A stretch of DNA of 64,000 nt from Tenrec ecaudatus (lineage: Eukaryota; Chordata; Mammalia; Afrosoricida; Tenrecidae). The notes beneath the pieces were generated by a model. That model ran no database searches. It saw only the letters and a program-made list of their open reading frames with translations, and was not told where the DNA came from. Both the position numbers and the translations under genes were made by a program. Shown here in pieces: positions 9,780-20,224 of this stretch; within the stretch, counting starts at the first letter, position 1, and every line of letters starts with the position of its first letter. The stretch spans positions 142,087,059 to 142,151,058 of the forward strand of contig NC_134536.1 of NCBI RefSeq assembly GCF_050624435.1, read 5' to 3'.

Positions 9780-10386
9780 TGGGAGGGCCTTAGGCCCCCC
9801 TGAATGCCCTAAGGAAATGACCCGGCATCCACAGTTAACAAACCTTTTTCCTTCCATTTCTAATTCCATGTGGGGGCGCTGTTTCTCCACAACAGCAGTC
9901 CAGAAGACTGCTTGATTTATAGGGTGGTCAAACTTCTCAAGTACTCTTTCCTGATAGGTATAAATTTTTACTCTAGAAATGCAAGGAAGGGAAAATTGGC
10001 TTAAGCGATCCTACATTTTTACAAACCATGGTATATCAGAACTCATTACTGCCTTAATTTCTTCTTCACAATCCTGACCAATAACTCCAGCAACACCTTG
10101 AGAATTTATGTTGGACTTTCTTTTTTTTTTTTTTTTTGGACTTTCTTAATAAACTTCCTATAGTTCTTTTAGGTAGTGGACCCCAATTACTGCTCTTCGT
10201 TTCTGATTCAATCACAGTTTTGGGCTTTTTCTTACAACTCTTATCAACTCCAGTATCAATTTTAATTTCTTGAGTACTAAGGTTAAATCTTCCTGATAGA
10301 AACTGTATTAATCTTTCAATAAGAGGTCCCTGCTTTTGAGGATCAAGCTCCTGTGAAGGCTTCTGAGCCATCTCTTGGTTATTCAA
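9780..10386 (-). pseudogene. pro: dUTPase-protease remnant, betaretrovirus-like (unit A)
   Basis: After a 106-codon frame starting at 10386 comes a segment (about 10105-9985) that fits the C-terminal dUTPase motif: GVIGQDCEEEIKAV, then PWF, then DRLSQF. It is interrupted by a stop and by a poly-T run at about 10121-10138 that upsets the frame. Next, about 9950-9800, is a protease-like start (QRP..ELEMEGKRF). The expected catalytic D-T-G position reads NCG, so the aspartate is lost. dUTPase fused to protease is a betaretrovirus hallmark. Confidence 0.6.
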
Positions 10387-10515
10387 ACCAACTGCAGTGA
10401 GAACAGAGACTAGGTTTTTGCCTCTTTGGCTAGGTCTGTTCTCCTGCTGTGAGGCTGCTAGATAAAGGCGATTTCTCTCAAAGATCTTCTTTGCTCCAGT
10501 AGGCAGACACCTTGC

Positions 10516-12459
10516 CTACCACGCTCTGCTATGAGGGCTCTGCATCAAGCTTCTTCCACTATTTTCCCGCCGGGAAGTCTTTGCTAATGGCGACCCTTCA
10601 CGGTTGATTTTTGAACGACATTGGCTCGCCCAATGAGTTCCCTTCCTACAATGGAGGCAGAGTTCAGGTTCGTTTAAACCCGATCTCCATGGTCCTGGCC
10701 CATGCTCTGACATTGGCCGCAGCCTGCTCTGCCTACACTCTTTTGAAGATGACTTGTCTTCCCACAACTAAAGCACTTTCTTCCAGGTCTGATATAGTTT
10801 GCCAATGAAGCTGCCATGAGGTCTGCCTTGTATTCCTCTGCCTCTACATTCCTGCATATCCTAAAATAACCCAGCAAAGTGCCCTGTTCGCTGTAGGGAT
10901 GCAAGGCATTTTTACAGTGCTTATTAGAGAAATCATAAGATAGCTTGTGCACTAGGTCTCTTACTGCCTGAACATTCTTCACACATTTGGAAATAGCATC
11001 TTCCAGTCGGGACACAAAGTCAGCGTAACGCTCATCATATTCTGTTGTCTTATAGCCCTGTAACGCGGCGTTCTCTCTTCTGATGGAATTATCTTTTCCC
11101 AGGCCCTTAAGCAAACCTCATGTATCTGTCCTATTGTCTGTTCAGTAAACTGTAGTTGAGACTCAACTGTAATATAATTTGCATCCCCTAGCAATTGATG
11201 AATTCCTATATCTATCCCATCCTCAGCATTCTTCCCAGCTCTTGCAAGGGCTGCTTCCTTCCATAGCATTTGATATCACAAGCATTCTGAAGAGTAAAGA
11301 CAAATTCTCACTAAAGCTTTCCAATCTGTAGGGGTCCAGCTGTCAGACTCTGCTAGAGCCCTTATCATGCTAATTACAAAATGTGAGTCTGGGCCGTAGT
11401 CATTGATTGCCTGCTTGAGATCTTTTAGCAACTTAAAAGGCAAAGGCACTGTGAATTCCTTTTGGTTCTAACAGGATAAGACATCTTGCATTCTAAATCT
11501 TCTTCTGCAATCCCTCTTCCTACTCTGGAGAGTAAAGGTGCTTTCCTATACTTTGCTTCTTTACGTCTATTCTCTGAGCTACTCTTTTCAATCTGGATAT
11601 CTTGGAGTTCCACTTCCTGAACTTCACCTTCTGTGCTAGCGCTCCTAGTTTGCATTTCTTTGGAGCTAATCTCTCTACCTTCAGGGCTGGCTTGCTTGAT
11701 TGTTTTACAATCTCTGGCCTTTCTTACACTAAATTCCAGCAGGAGAGCAGTTGCTTTTACTATGTCCCCTTCTGACTCAGGCTCATTCTTTTAGCTCTGC
11801 CTAAAATCTTCTCATCTGCCTGAAACCCGTTCTCACTGCTTCTCATCTGATTTAAATTTGGGCATCTTAGACGTTGCCTGTTCTGCTTCTTGGCTTTCTC
11901 TACCTTTGAAAGCAAGGGAGCTTCCTGGGATTGTTTAATAGCCATGCTTTGGATCTTGCAATCCACTGCCTCTAGTACTGTATCACCTTTAAACCTTCGG
12001 AGTCTGCAGTCTCGCGAGAGCATACAGGCTTTGGCAATGAGGTTCTGTTCTAGAATTGGAGGCTTTAGATAACAAACCAATCCCTGCCTTTTCAGTTTTT
12101 CCTAAAGTTTCATAACCTAAATCATGCTTATTCACAGACACTTTAGCTTGCTTTGCTAGATTTGAATAGACACAAGACTTCTCACTAGACTGTTCATCCT
12201 TATTCTCTTCCTCCTGCAAAAGTTTTAAAACCATCTTAACTTGTACCCACAGAGACCACTTCTCCATAGGGATACTCTCCCCATCTCTGTGCTTCCTTTA
12301 AGTTGACAATGACCTCCTCCCAGGTCTCTAAATCAAAAGTTCCTTCCTCTGAGAACCATGAATTATACCTTTTTACTACTTTTAGAAAACATTGTATCTT
12401 TTTCTTCGTTACTTTTACACCTTGTCTTTTCAGTAAGTAGAGAGCATGGTACCATAAGT
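10516..12459 (-). pseudogene. gag: gag remnant (MA-CA-NC), betaretrovirus-like (unit A)
   Basis: The minus strand holds pieces of a gag polyprotein split by frameshifts and stops. They include a matrix-like start (12459-12240, with W-F-x-E-E-G-T-x-D-L and E-x-W), capsid N-terminal parts (about 11430-10980, with TPTDWKAL and LWKEAA), and the major homology region (QG..E.Y.DFV.RL..AI at about 11070-11000). There are two zinc knuckles. The first has CFSC-GKTS-H but its last Cys is replaced by Val. The second, CLHCRKGTHWASQC, is intact. The frame changes just before the major homology region. It lacks a usable continuous reading frame. Confidence 0.78.
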
Positions 12460-12628
12460 TTCAGGTTTACTTTTACCTTGCTCCCGTTATCCTCTTTAAA
12501 ATTGTAATTCACTATTTCCACTACTTCTCTGTCAATCCCCACACCGGATCCTCACTTCGCACAATTTTCAAATTCACTCTACGTACCAATGGGGCCATAT
12601 AATTGTTATATGGGATATAACTCATATT

Positions 12629-12646
12629 GTCCCACGTTGTGCGCCA
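12629..12646 (-). other. Retroviral primer-binding site (unit A)
   Basis: On the minus strand TGGCGCACAACGTGGGAC begins two bases after an LTR end '...ccccagaca'. This fits the tRNA-Lys-type primer-binding site of betaretroviruses with a few changes, and it fixes the orientation and the 5' LTR boundary at 12649. Copy B is at 32271-32288. Unit C ends before reaching it. Confidence 0.7.
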
Positions 12647-12649
12647 TTT

Positions 12650-12781
12650 GTCTGGGGAAGCCCGCCTTGTGCTGGGGCTCCAGCCTCCAGCCCAGTCCTT
12701 GAGCCTCCTGCCTGGTCTCCATCCCACCTCCCTTCGTCCACACTGAGCGTGGGCCTGGCTGGTAAGATCATGGCCATCCAG
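12650..12781 (-). mobile_element. 3' portion of the 5' LTR of the betaretrovirus-like element (unit A)
   Basis: About 130 bp upstream of the primer-binding site (in viral orientation), ending in TG...CA style at 12649. It is cut by an oppositely oriented LTR fragment at 12782. The remaining U3/R is not seen. Confidence 0.5.
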
Positions 12782-12940
12782 GAGGTGAGCATGCTACCAT
12801 GAATTGTGTCTGACTGCATTATTGTAATGTCTCTTCTATCGCTCATGCTCCCGGTGACTTTAATATAATATTTATATATCTCAACCATACAATTGTGCTT
12901 ATTGAACCCAAGATTACTGGTGGGGGGCTGGCACCCCAAC
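12782..12940 (+). mobile_element. LTR 3' fragment, plus orientation (unit A)
   Basis: Matches the end region of the LTRs at 6370-6480 and 39430-39575: 'catgctaccatgaattgtgt', 'ctgactgcattattgtaat', 'tacaattg' and 'ggggctggc'. Joined directly to an L1 3' end. Copy B is at 32424-32582. Confidence 0.55.
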
Positions 12941-13450
12941 TCATACCACAGTACATACCATTTGTCTAGTTCTTCAATGCTTCCTCTCCCGCTCACTCCC
13001 TCCAACTATCATGACCTCAGCTCTACCTTACAAAGCCGGCTAGACCAGAGCATGTACACTGGTACAGATAAGAACTCTCAACACACAGAATCCAGGACAG
13101 ATAAACCCTTCAGGAACAGTAATGGAAGTAGTGATAACATGAGGGTAGGGATGAGATAGAGGGAACTGATAGCAATGATTGATGTATTAACGCTCACACC
13201 CCAGGGGGACAAGCAACAGAAACATTGGTGAAGTGAGACCTTGGACATTGTAAAATATGAAAGTATAATTTATCAAGGTTTCATGAGGGTGGGAGAGTGG
13301 GAGAGAAGGGGGGAAAAGGAGCTGATACCAAGGGGTCAAGTATAAAGAAAATGATGATGGTACCGTAGGTACAAATGTGCTTGATACAATTGATGTATGC
13401 ATTGTTATAAGTGGTGTAAGAGCCCCCGATAAAATGACTTAATTTTTTAA
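12941..13450 (+). mobile_element. L1 3' UTR/end, 5'-truncated (unit A)
   Basis: Runs from 'actatcatgacctcagctc' through 'ctagaccagagcatgtacac' to 'aagagcccccgataaaatgac' and a short T/A tail. This is the 3' end of the abundant tenrec-type L1. An inverted relative is at 37406-37895. Copy B is at 32583-33092. Confidence 0.8.
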
Positions 13451-13528
13451 AAGTGTTTAGGTAGATCTTGATGGAGGATAGATTGAGAAACAATAGTTTC
13501 AGAATTTGATAATTTTGCTTAATAATCA

Positions 13529-13745
13529 AACTGAAAACTCACTGCCATTGCATCTTTTGTGACTCACAGCAACCCTGACTTTCAGCAACCCTATTGGACA
13601 GGGTAGAGCAGCCCCTGTGAGTTTCTGAGACTGCAACTCTTTACAGGGGTAGAAAGCCCTAACGTTTCTCTCTCAGAGCGGGTGGTGGTTTTGAACTATG
13701 TGGGTAGCAGCCCAAGTGAAAACCACTATGCCACCAGGGCTCCCT
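13529..13745 (-). mobile_element. Afrotherian SINE (unit A)
   Basis: Complete-looking copy on the minus strand, from 'aaactcactgccattg' to 'tatgccaccagggctcc', including 'gtgagtttctgagactg' and 'ggtggtggttttgaac'. Copy B is at 33171-33387. Confidence 0.85.
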
Positions 13746-14289
13746 GTGCCACATAGCGGGAGCTGTTGTTTTCCCAAACATTCACTTGGCTATTTCTTTT
13801 ATAAGAAGCCAAGTAATTTGGCAGCTTATTTCTGTTCCAGTTTTCTTATATAGAAAATGTGGTGACAGTGTGAACCTGTTTGTTGTAGTTTATGTGAACA
13901 TAATTGAGTGATCTAGACCAAGTGAGCTAGACCAAGTGAGCTGACTGGTCAAAAATCAGACCTGTGGATTGCCAAATTGGTTCTGCTGAGATTGGGGCTT
14001 TCCTGGATCCACAGGCTTCCTCCAAGCTGTGTCCGAGAAGCTCTGCATTTTATAGCTACATTTTATAGTTGAAAGAGAGGCCTAAGGAGGGAGGGAGTCC
14101 TTAAGCTCTAAGACCTTAATGCTGTCATTGCTGTCCTCTTTTAGTGTACCTGCAGTTTCCACACTGCAGTGGGAACCATTGAAACAGCTGTTCTCATTCT
14201 CTGAGATGGTGTGCCACCCCACTCCATACCACCACCCCCTCATCCCTTTCTCTTATTGTAGAGATAATGCCCCTTCCATATGTATCTCA
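13746..14289. other. Anonymous intergenic DNA (unit A)
   Basis: No exon or repeat recognised, except a small direct duplication 'gatctagaccaagtgagct/agaccaagtgagct' near 13910-13945. Confidence 0.4.
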
Positions 14290-14640
14290 GATATTCAATT
14301 AATGAAGAAAGACAAAAGTAGGAGAAATGATTTAGATGAAGGAGACCATAAGCATGAGGCCATAATGGGGTCCAAAGGCTGTGTGGCCATGTCGCTAATT
14401 ATAGAAATGGATGAAATCTGCCACAAAAATGTGATTGGAGGCAGAGCAATTCATCACTCTCTCAGGCAGGACTACATAAGTGAGAATGGGGCCATTATGG
14501 AGACATGGAGACGATCACAGATTAGAAAGGCTTACTGGATTTGTTCTGGGGCCTTCCGACCACTATAACTCATGACCATAGGGTCTTAGACTTTCCCAAT
14601 TTCCATTGAGGACCTTCCCAGGGAAGTCCCAGAGGGCAGA
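14290..14640 (+). repeat. Unclassified dispersed repeat 'R', copy 2 of unit A
   Basis: Shares 'ggagaccataagcatgaggcc', 'tagaaatgga' and 'ctggggccttccgaccac' with the R copy at 5335-5700, in the same order. An open frame of 149 codons that spans it is judged accidental. Copy B is at 33932-34282. Confidence 0.5.
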
Positions 14641-15425
14641 TTGCTCCTCTCTGCTCTGGCTAGTTGTTGTTGCGTGCCATTGAGGACACTTGGACTCGTC
14701 GTGACCTCACATACAACCGAATGAAACACTGTAGGGTCGTGCACCATCCTCACAATTGTTCCTGTGCCTGAACCACCGATGAAGCCACTGAGTCCATCCA
14801 CTTCTTCGAGGACCTCCTCTGTTTCATGGCTTCTCCACTGTACCAAATAGGATGTCCTTCTCCAGGGACTGGTCTCTCCTGACAACATGTCCAAAGTATG
14901 TAAGATGGCGTCTTGCCATCCTTGCCTCTAAGCAGCACTCTGGCCTTATTTCTTCTGATACAGATTGGTCAGTCCTTCAGCAGTCCATGGTACTGTCAGT
15001 AGTCTTCTGGTGGACCACAATTCGATGCATCTGTTCTTCTACAGCCTTCCTTATTCAGTGTCTAACTTTCACATGCATATGATGCAATGGAAAATAGCAT
15101 GGCTTAGGTCATGTGCACCTTAGTCCTCAGAGTAACATCATTGTTCTTCAACACTATAAAGAGGTTTTCTGCAGCAGATTTACCCATTACAATACATCTT
15201 TTGATCGCCTGACTGCTGTTTCTATGAACATTGATAGTGGATCTAAGCAAGACAAAATCCTTGACAACTGAAGCCCTTTTCTCTGTTTATCACCTATTGG
15301 TCCAGTTTTGGGGATTTTGGTCTTCCTTATATTGAATTGTAACCCATATTGAAGGCTGCAATCCTTGATCTTCAGCAAGTGGTTCAATTCCTCCTCACTT
15401 TCAGCAAACAAATGGTGTCATATAT
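14640..15425 (-). mobile_element. RTE/BovB-like LINE, reverse-transcriptase fragment (unit A)
   Basis: On the minus strand a decayed frame (15411-15187) reads AESEEELNHLLK, then QYGLQFNIRKTK, then GP, the C-terminal thumb side of an RTE-clade reverse transcriptase. Phrases such as 'tctccagggactgg' and 'gacaacatgtccaaagtatg' mark the family. It is interrupted by several frame changes and is inactive. Copy B is at 34282-35067. Confidence 0.75.
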
Positions 15426-15506
15426 GCACACAAGCAGGCTCCCAAAAGTTAGTGGAACAAGGAATCAAAAGAGAATGGAATTTTTCAGGGACTTTTTGAA
15501 ATACCA

Positions 15507-15583
<77 letters not shown>
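15507..15583 (+). repeat. (GT)n(GA)n microsatellite (unit A)
   Basis: A compound dinucleotide run, about 9 GT then about 30 GA. It is slightly longer in B (35149-35229), the usual slippage difference. Arginine-glutamate or serine-leucine repeat frames across it are artefacts. Confidence 0.95.
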
Positions 15584-15587
<4 letters not shown>

Positions 15588-15669
15588 TGTGGGCATAAAA
15601 CAAACATCAAGCAACATAAGGGAGAATGCTGTTGGCTGCTGTTGAACTGATTCCGGTGCGCATGCACAG

Positions 15670-16216
15670 TGACCTGCTGTGTGCACCATAGTGACCCCTC
15701 AGAAGCAGATCATCAAGCCTACCTTTCAACTGAAATTCTGAGAATTCACAATTTTCAGAAGTATGTGGATAACAGTGAAAGCCAAAATTCTATTTGCACA
15801 GTCCCCACGTGGATTAAGCTTCCAGTGAATTCCTTCAGACCATTGACCAGGGATGTGAACACTCTTGCCACCAGGCAGAGGGCATTGGAAAGTGGATTAC
15901 CCCTTAGGCAGCCCATGGTGGGGCTTAGAGACTTGCCTAAGTGTATCCTTGAATCGAGGCTGCCATTCTGGGCTGCACGGTCATGAGTCATGCCCCCAAA
16001 GCCTTGGTTGTTTGGCCCTGGACCACTCTTGTAAACTGTCCTGTTTAACACAGGTCCCAATCCTTGTCCTATTCTTGCTTCTGTAGTCCCACCTGGAACT
16101 GTGATGTTGGGATCTGCCGCCATGTCCTTTCAAGTCTGTGAATCTCAGATAACCCTTACATATCAATAAGACCTCTTGCTAATAGTTTCCCTCCCCTCAT
16201 CTCGATGGCATGTGTT
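15670..16216 (-). repeat. Unclassified dispersed repeat 'R', copy 3 of unit A (broken by duplication junction)
   Basis: On the minus strand it carries 'gcagatcccaacatcacagt', 'gtttacaagagtggtccagg' and 'tcatgaccgtgcagcc', parallel to the R copy at 5480-5660. In unit A it stops at 16216 against the minisatellite. In B it continues past 35861, so the duplication breakpoint lies inside this element. Confidence 0.55.
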
Positions 16217-17330
16217 GGCCCTTGGACTATCTAGGTTACCTAGCGGGCATTTGGATTATGTAGGCTCCCTAGCGGGAATTTGGACTATATAGATTACCTA
16301 GCGGGCAATTAGACTTTGTAGGTTATCTAGCGGGCACTTTGACTATCTAGGTTACCTAGCTAGCACTTGAACTATCTACGTTACCTAGCGGTTACTTGGA
16401 GTATGTTGGTTACCTACCGGGCTGTTGGACTATCTAGGTTACCTAGCCGGCACTTGGGCTATCTAGGTTAACTAACGGGCACTTGGACTATGTAGGTTCC
16501 CTAGCGGGCCCTTGGACTATGTAAGTTCCCTAGCGGGCACTTGGACTATGTGGGTTCCCTAGCGGGCATTAGGACTATCTGGGTTACCTAACGGGCACTT
16601 GGACTATGTAGGTTAACTAGCGGGCTTTGGACTATGTAGGTTACCTAGCGGACACTTGGACTATGTAGGTTCCCTATCGTTCACTTGGAGAATGTAGGTT
16701 AACTAAGGGGCACTAGGACAATGTAGGTTACCTAGCGGGCCTTGGGACTATCTAGGTTACCTAGGGGGAACTTGGACTATGTAGGTTTACTATTGGCCAC
16801 TTGGACTATCTAGGTTACCTAGCAGGCACTTGGACTATGTAGGTTAACTAGCGGGCACTTGGACTATCTAGGTTACCTAGCAGGCACTTGGACTATGTAC
16901 GTTTCCTAGCGGGTACTTGGACTATCTATGTTAACTAGCGGGCACTTGGACTATGTAGATTCCCTATCGGGCACTTGGACTATGTAGGTAACCTAGTGGT
17001 CACTTGAACTGTCTAGGTTACCTAGCGGGCATTTGGACTATGTAGGTTAACTAGCGAGCTCTTGGACTATCTAGGTTAACTAGCGGGCACTTGGACTATT
17101 AGGGTCCCTAGCGGGCATTTGGACTATATAGGTTACCTAGCGGGCACTTGGACTATGTAGGTTAACTAGCGGACACTTTGACTATCTAGGTTAGCCAACG
17201 GGCAATTGGACTATCTAGGTTACCTAGCGGGCACTTGGACTATGTAGGTTCCCTAGCGGGCACTTGGACTATTTAGGTTACCTAGCAGGCACTTTGACTA
17301 TCTAGGTTAACTAACGGGCACTTGGACTAT
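16217..17330 (+). repeat. 29-bp minisatellite at the A|B junction (about 38 copies)
   Basis: Tandem monomers of 29 bp, each containing GGACTATCTAGG or GGACTATGTAGG, then TTACCTAGCGGGCACTT or a variant. The best monomers contain the 13-bp palindrome CTAGGTTACCTAG with a single central base. Variants CTATC/CTATG and TTACCT/TTAACT/TTCCCT partly alternate, hinting at a 58-bp higher-order period. Length is identical to the inverted copy at 62657-63770. The array sits exactly where one unit ends and the next begins. Confidence 0.95.
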
Positions 17331-17999
17331 GGAAAGAAGGGCCTAATGGTCACCAGGACCCATGGTTAATCCAGGCGTGGTCATCTGATTCCAATCGATC
17401 AGACCTAGCTATAAATCACTTATATGTCTGGGTAATTAAAAGCAAATATAAATTTTCAAAAAAAATAACGTTGCATGGGATAGAAAGAGAATACATAACA
17501 ACATCAGACATAAATATGCCTCAAGACAAACTCATTGTGCACATCCAGAATACATAATGGCTCTTGCTAAGATGCGTTTCCCACTAGACCCTACCCCAAG
17601 CCAGTAAAAGCCAGAAACTCTACAGTAAACTGTGGATTGTACTACTCTGAAATGGGAGCTGTGTCTCTAGACCTAATTTGGGGCTGTTCGTGCTGAGGAC
17701 TCACCAATACCTGCTGCAGTGACAACAGTCCAGGTGAGAATAAGGAAATCTGGATGACAGCCAGGATATAGGAGCACTGAGACCTCAAATTGCTTCTAGG
17801 CGAGCATGGCCTAATGGGCTTCCATTTCTGCACCTCTGGCAGGAGGAGTTTGTTCTGGAAAGTAATGGTTTCTAAGGAAGTATTTCTTAAACTTTCACAT
17901 GCATGCACTTACCCAGGTTCCTGGAAATCGGGCTGGGGGGCAGATTCTGATTTTGTGGGTTCAGGGTGGGGGGTCTAGGATCCAGCAGTTCTAGAGGCC
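17331..17999. other. Anonymous DNA after the minisatellite
   Basis: First ~670 bp of the unit after the array. No exon, RNA gene or repeat recognised; present inverted at 61988-62656. It includes an A-rich run near 17457-17467. Confidence 0.4.
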
Positions 18000-18175
18000 C
18001 TGGTACTCTTGGGCTGTTAACCACAAGGACAGTAGTCCTAAACCACCAGCCACTCCTTGGGAGAAATATGAGGCTGTAGACTCCGGGCAAGAGTGACAGT
18101 CTGGGAAACCCACAAGGGCAGTTCTACCCTGTCCTGTAGGGTCACTATGAGTCAGCATCAACTCGATGGCATTAG
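18000..18175 (+). mobile_element. Afrotherian SINE (unit B start)
   Basis: Typical order 'ggctgttaaccacaagg', 'aaaccaccagccactcc', 'gggtcactatgagtcagcat', 'aactcgatggcatt'. Inverted copy at 61812-61987. Confidence 0.85.
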
Positions 18176-18819
18176 CATGGGAGAAGCTAATGCTGATGTT
18201 GCTGGTTCCTTGACCTATCATACTTTGAGTGGCAAAGTCCCAAGGGCCTTCCCGGATGTGATGGCCAAAAGCAGTAGTGTTCACCCTTGGTCATACTTTG
18301 GAATCCCTTAGGAGCTTTCAAGCCTCCCATTGGCCTGGCGCCATCCCAGACCAATGAAGCAAGACTTAGTGGAAGCAGGATTCAGGTCACGGTCAGTGAG
18401 AAAGCCCCCTTGGCAATGCCAACGTACAGCCAGTGCAGAGTCGAACTGGTCGACGACTCCACATGACTCCATATACTTTGGTGAAGCCAGCTGTTTGGGC
18501 AAGGTTTTCAGAGTTACCACCCATGTAGACTTGTTGGTGATAGTGCATTAAATAGAGCACATGCAGTGCATTGCATGAGTGTCCTATGTCATGCAACCAC
18601 ATCAGGGGTATGTTGAGCCAATTTCTCTGGGAGACCAAGGGTGTTGGCTCCATCCTGAACGTTGGCAGGGTAATGGACTGACACAGAGGAAACTCATTCT
18701 CTTTGTGGTGGTGCACTAATGGGTTCTTCACAGAAGGCCAAGTCCATGGCTGCAGATGCTCACGGGGCTGAGGGAGCAGGTCAAATCCTAAGTCCGAGGT
18801 GGGTGTTTGCATATTTACA
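18176..18819. other. Anonymous DNA, no gene supported
   Basis: Contains a 139-codon minus-strand frame (18812-18393) without a recognisable domain. The mirrored copy at 61175-61594 keeps it with one substitution, but that reflects the recent duplication, not selection. I find no splice or promoter support. Confidence 0.4.
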
Positions 18820-19012
18820 TGCCCTCACTGCCATCAAGTCCATTCCAACTCACAGGCCCATGGGACTGAGTAAAATGGCCCCCGTGGGTTTCTGAGACTG
18901 TGATTCTTTAGAGGAGTAGAAAATCTCCTCTTTCTCCAGAGGAGCGGTTGGTCATTCAAACTGCTGACCTTGAGATTAACAGTCCAACTCCTGACCACTC
19001 TTGCCGTCAGAA
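18820..19012 (-). mobile_element. Afrotherian SINE (unit B start)
   Basis: Minus-strand SINE from 'cactgccatcaagtccattcc' through 'gggtttctgagactgtgatt' to 'actcttgccgtcag'. Inverted copy at 60975-61167. Confidence 0.8.
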
Positions 19013-19164
19013 TTCTATTTATTTACACAAGTATATATATATCCTTTCCCAAAAGAACTCCACATTTTCAAATCATTCTTGACACTCATGGCCTTTTTTC
19101 CTTTATAGCCATGCCTTTGGTTGAAACACAGATATAAGAGAAATATTTATCTACTTATAGGGGT

Positions 19165-19375
19165 ACAAAAGTAGCTTTGGTGGCATAGTGTTTGCATGTT
19201 GGGCTGCTAACACCAAAGTCAGCACTTTGAAACCACCAGCCACTCCGTGGGAAGAAGAGTCTGTCTACTCCTATAAAGAGTTACAGTCTCAGAAACTCAC
19301 AGGGACAGATCTACTCTGCCTCATAGGGTCACTATGAGTCAGCATCACCTCCCTGGCAGTGAGGTAGATTTTGGT
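19165..19375 (+). mobile_element. Afrotherian SINE (unit B start)
   Basis: Near-complete element from 'gtagctttggtggcatagtg' to 'tggcagtgaggtagattttgg'. Inverted copy at 60612-60822. Confidence 0.85.
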
Positions 19376-19384
19376 TTCATAGAG

Positions 19385-19560
19385 ATACAAGTCAGTCCTG
19401 AGCTGCTAAAGACAAGGTTGGCAGTTTGAACCCACCAGCTGCAGAGAAAGAGGAGGCTTTCTATTCCCATAAGGAGCTACAGTTTCAGAAATACCCACAG
19501 GGGAAATTTTAACCTCTCCTGTAGGATCAATATGAGTCAGAATCGACTTATCGGTGGTGA
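19385..19560 (+). mobile_element. Afrotherian SINE (unit B start)
   Basis: Immediately follows the previous SINE: 'gagctgctaaagacaaggttgg', 'tttctattcccataagg', 'aatatgagtcagaatcgac'. Inverted copy at 60427-60602. Confidence 0.8.
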
Positions 19561-19758
19561 GCAAGTGGAGGGGACCCTAAACAGGTTCCGGTGGACCTTA
19601 AGAGTTCTACTAATTGTGCATGCTCTGTAAAATGTAAACCAAGATTTTACTTTTGCAAACATTATTTTTTCTAAACACGTCTAACTGTGAAACTATACTC
19701 GCATGCGGGTCTTTGAACCTGGTCTGTGGTCTGGGGAAGTGAAGGGGCCTGACATCCT

Positions 19759-19931
19759 TTGTTGTTGTTAGTGCTGTCCAGTCATTCTGACATCACAGGG
19801 ACCTTCTTTGCAACACAAGGCAGCACTGCCCAGTCCTTTGCCAGCCTCAGGGGTAGTATGTTGGAGCCCATGGTTTCAGCTACCGTGTCCTCCAGTTCAC
19901 CAAGGAGTTTCCTCTTTGTGCTGCTTACTAA
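19759..19931 (-). mobile_element. RTE/BovB-like LINE fragment (unit B)
   Basis: Equivalent of 118-290; same decayed reverse-complement RTE sequence. Confidence 0.6.
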
Positions 19932-20224
19932 ACCCGTTTCTAAGGAGTCCATTCCAACTCACGGTGACGCCGTGTGGGTCAGCACCACGGGACCACACAT
20001 AATGCCTTATACCATATATATATGGTATATATATATTGTGCATAATGCCTTATACCTGGTCCCTTTGGCACCTTGTGATCGCACAGGCTGGTGTGCTTAT
20101 TCCATGTGGGCTTTTTTGCTTCTGAGCCAGATGGCCGTTTGCTCACCTTCAAGCCTTTAAGACCCCAGACACTATCTCTTTTGATAGCCTCTGGCCTTTA
20201 CTTCGGGGTCTTCGGTCCCTGCAG

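Larger units (their letters stand above)
8230..12649 (-). mobile_element. Betaretrovirus-like endogenous retrovirus, copy A (defective)
   Basis: Read on the minus strand from 12649: LTR end, two bases, a tRNA-Lys-like primer-binding site, leader, gag (MA, CA, NC), dUTPase, protease, envelope TM, and the start of a presumed 3' LTR cut off by the CpG island. The order gag-dUTPase-protease and the double zinc knuckle are class II (betaretrovirus) traits. Reverse transcriptase, integrase and envelope SU are not recognisable. Frameshifts, stops and a 541-bp replacement by L1 tails make it inactive. Copies lie at 27873-32291 (B) and, without its 5' end, at 47592-52115 (C). Confidence 0.82.
1..16216 (+). 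repeat. Segmental duplication unit A (left end outside window)
   Basis: This block matches 19642-35861 base for base apart from scattered substitutions and small indels, at an offset of 19641-19643. It is also found in inverted orientation at 47887-60345. Shared landmarks are the MAPKBP1-derived exons, a CpG island, a betaretrovirus-like element and an RTE fragment. The match ends at 16216, where A runs into a 29-bp minisatellite while B runs on into ordinary repeat sequence. The first ~3.4 kb of the unit, represented at 16217-19641 ahead of B, would lie left of the window. Very high identity implies recent duplication or ongoing conversion. Confidence 0.95.

Noticed and set aside
15418..15689. 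Ser-Leu and Arg-Glu repeat proteins
   Set aside because: They are translations of the GT/GA microsatellite.
16217..17330. CRISPR-like array of regular repeats
   Set aside because: Repeats are directly tandem at 29 bp without spacers, no cas genes are present, and the context is a mammalian genome. It is a minisatellite.
18393..18812. 139-codon minus-strand frame as a gene
   Set aside because: No recognisable domain, no splice or promoter evidence, and its preservation in the inverted copy is explained by the recent duplication.
18000..19560. tRNA genes
   Set aside because: The tRNA-like heads belong to SINEs; none has a complete cloverleaf with matching stems that I can see.
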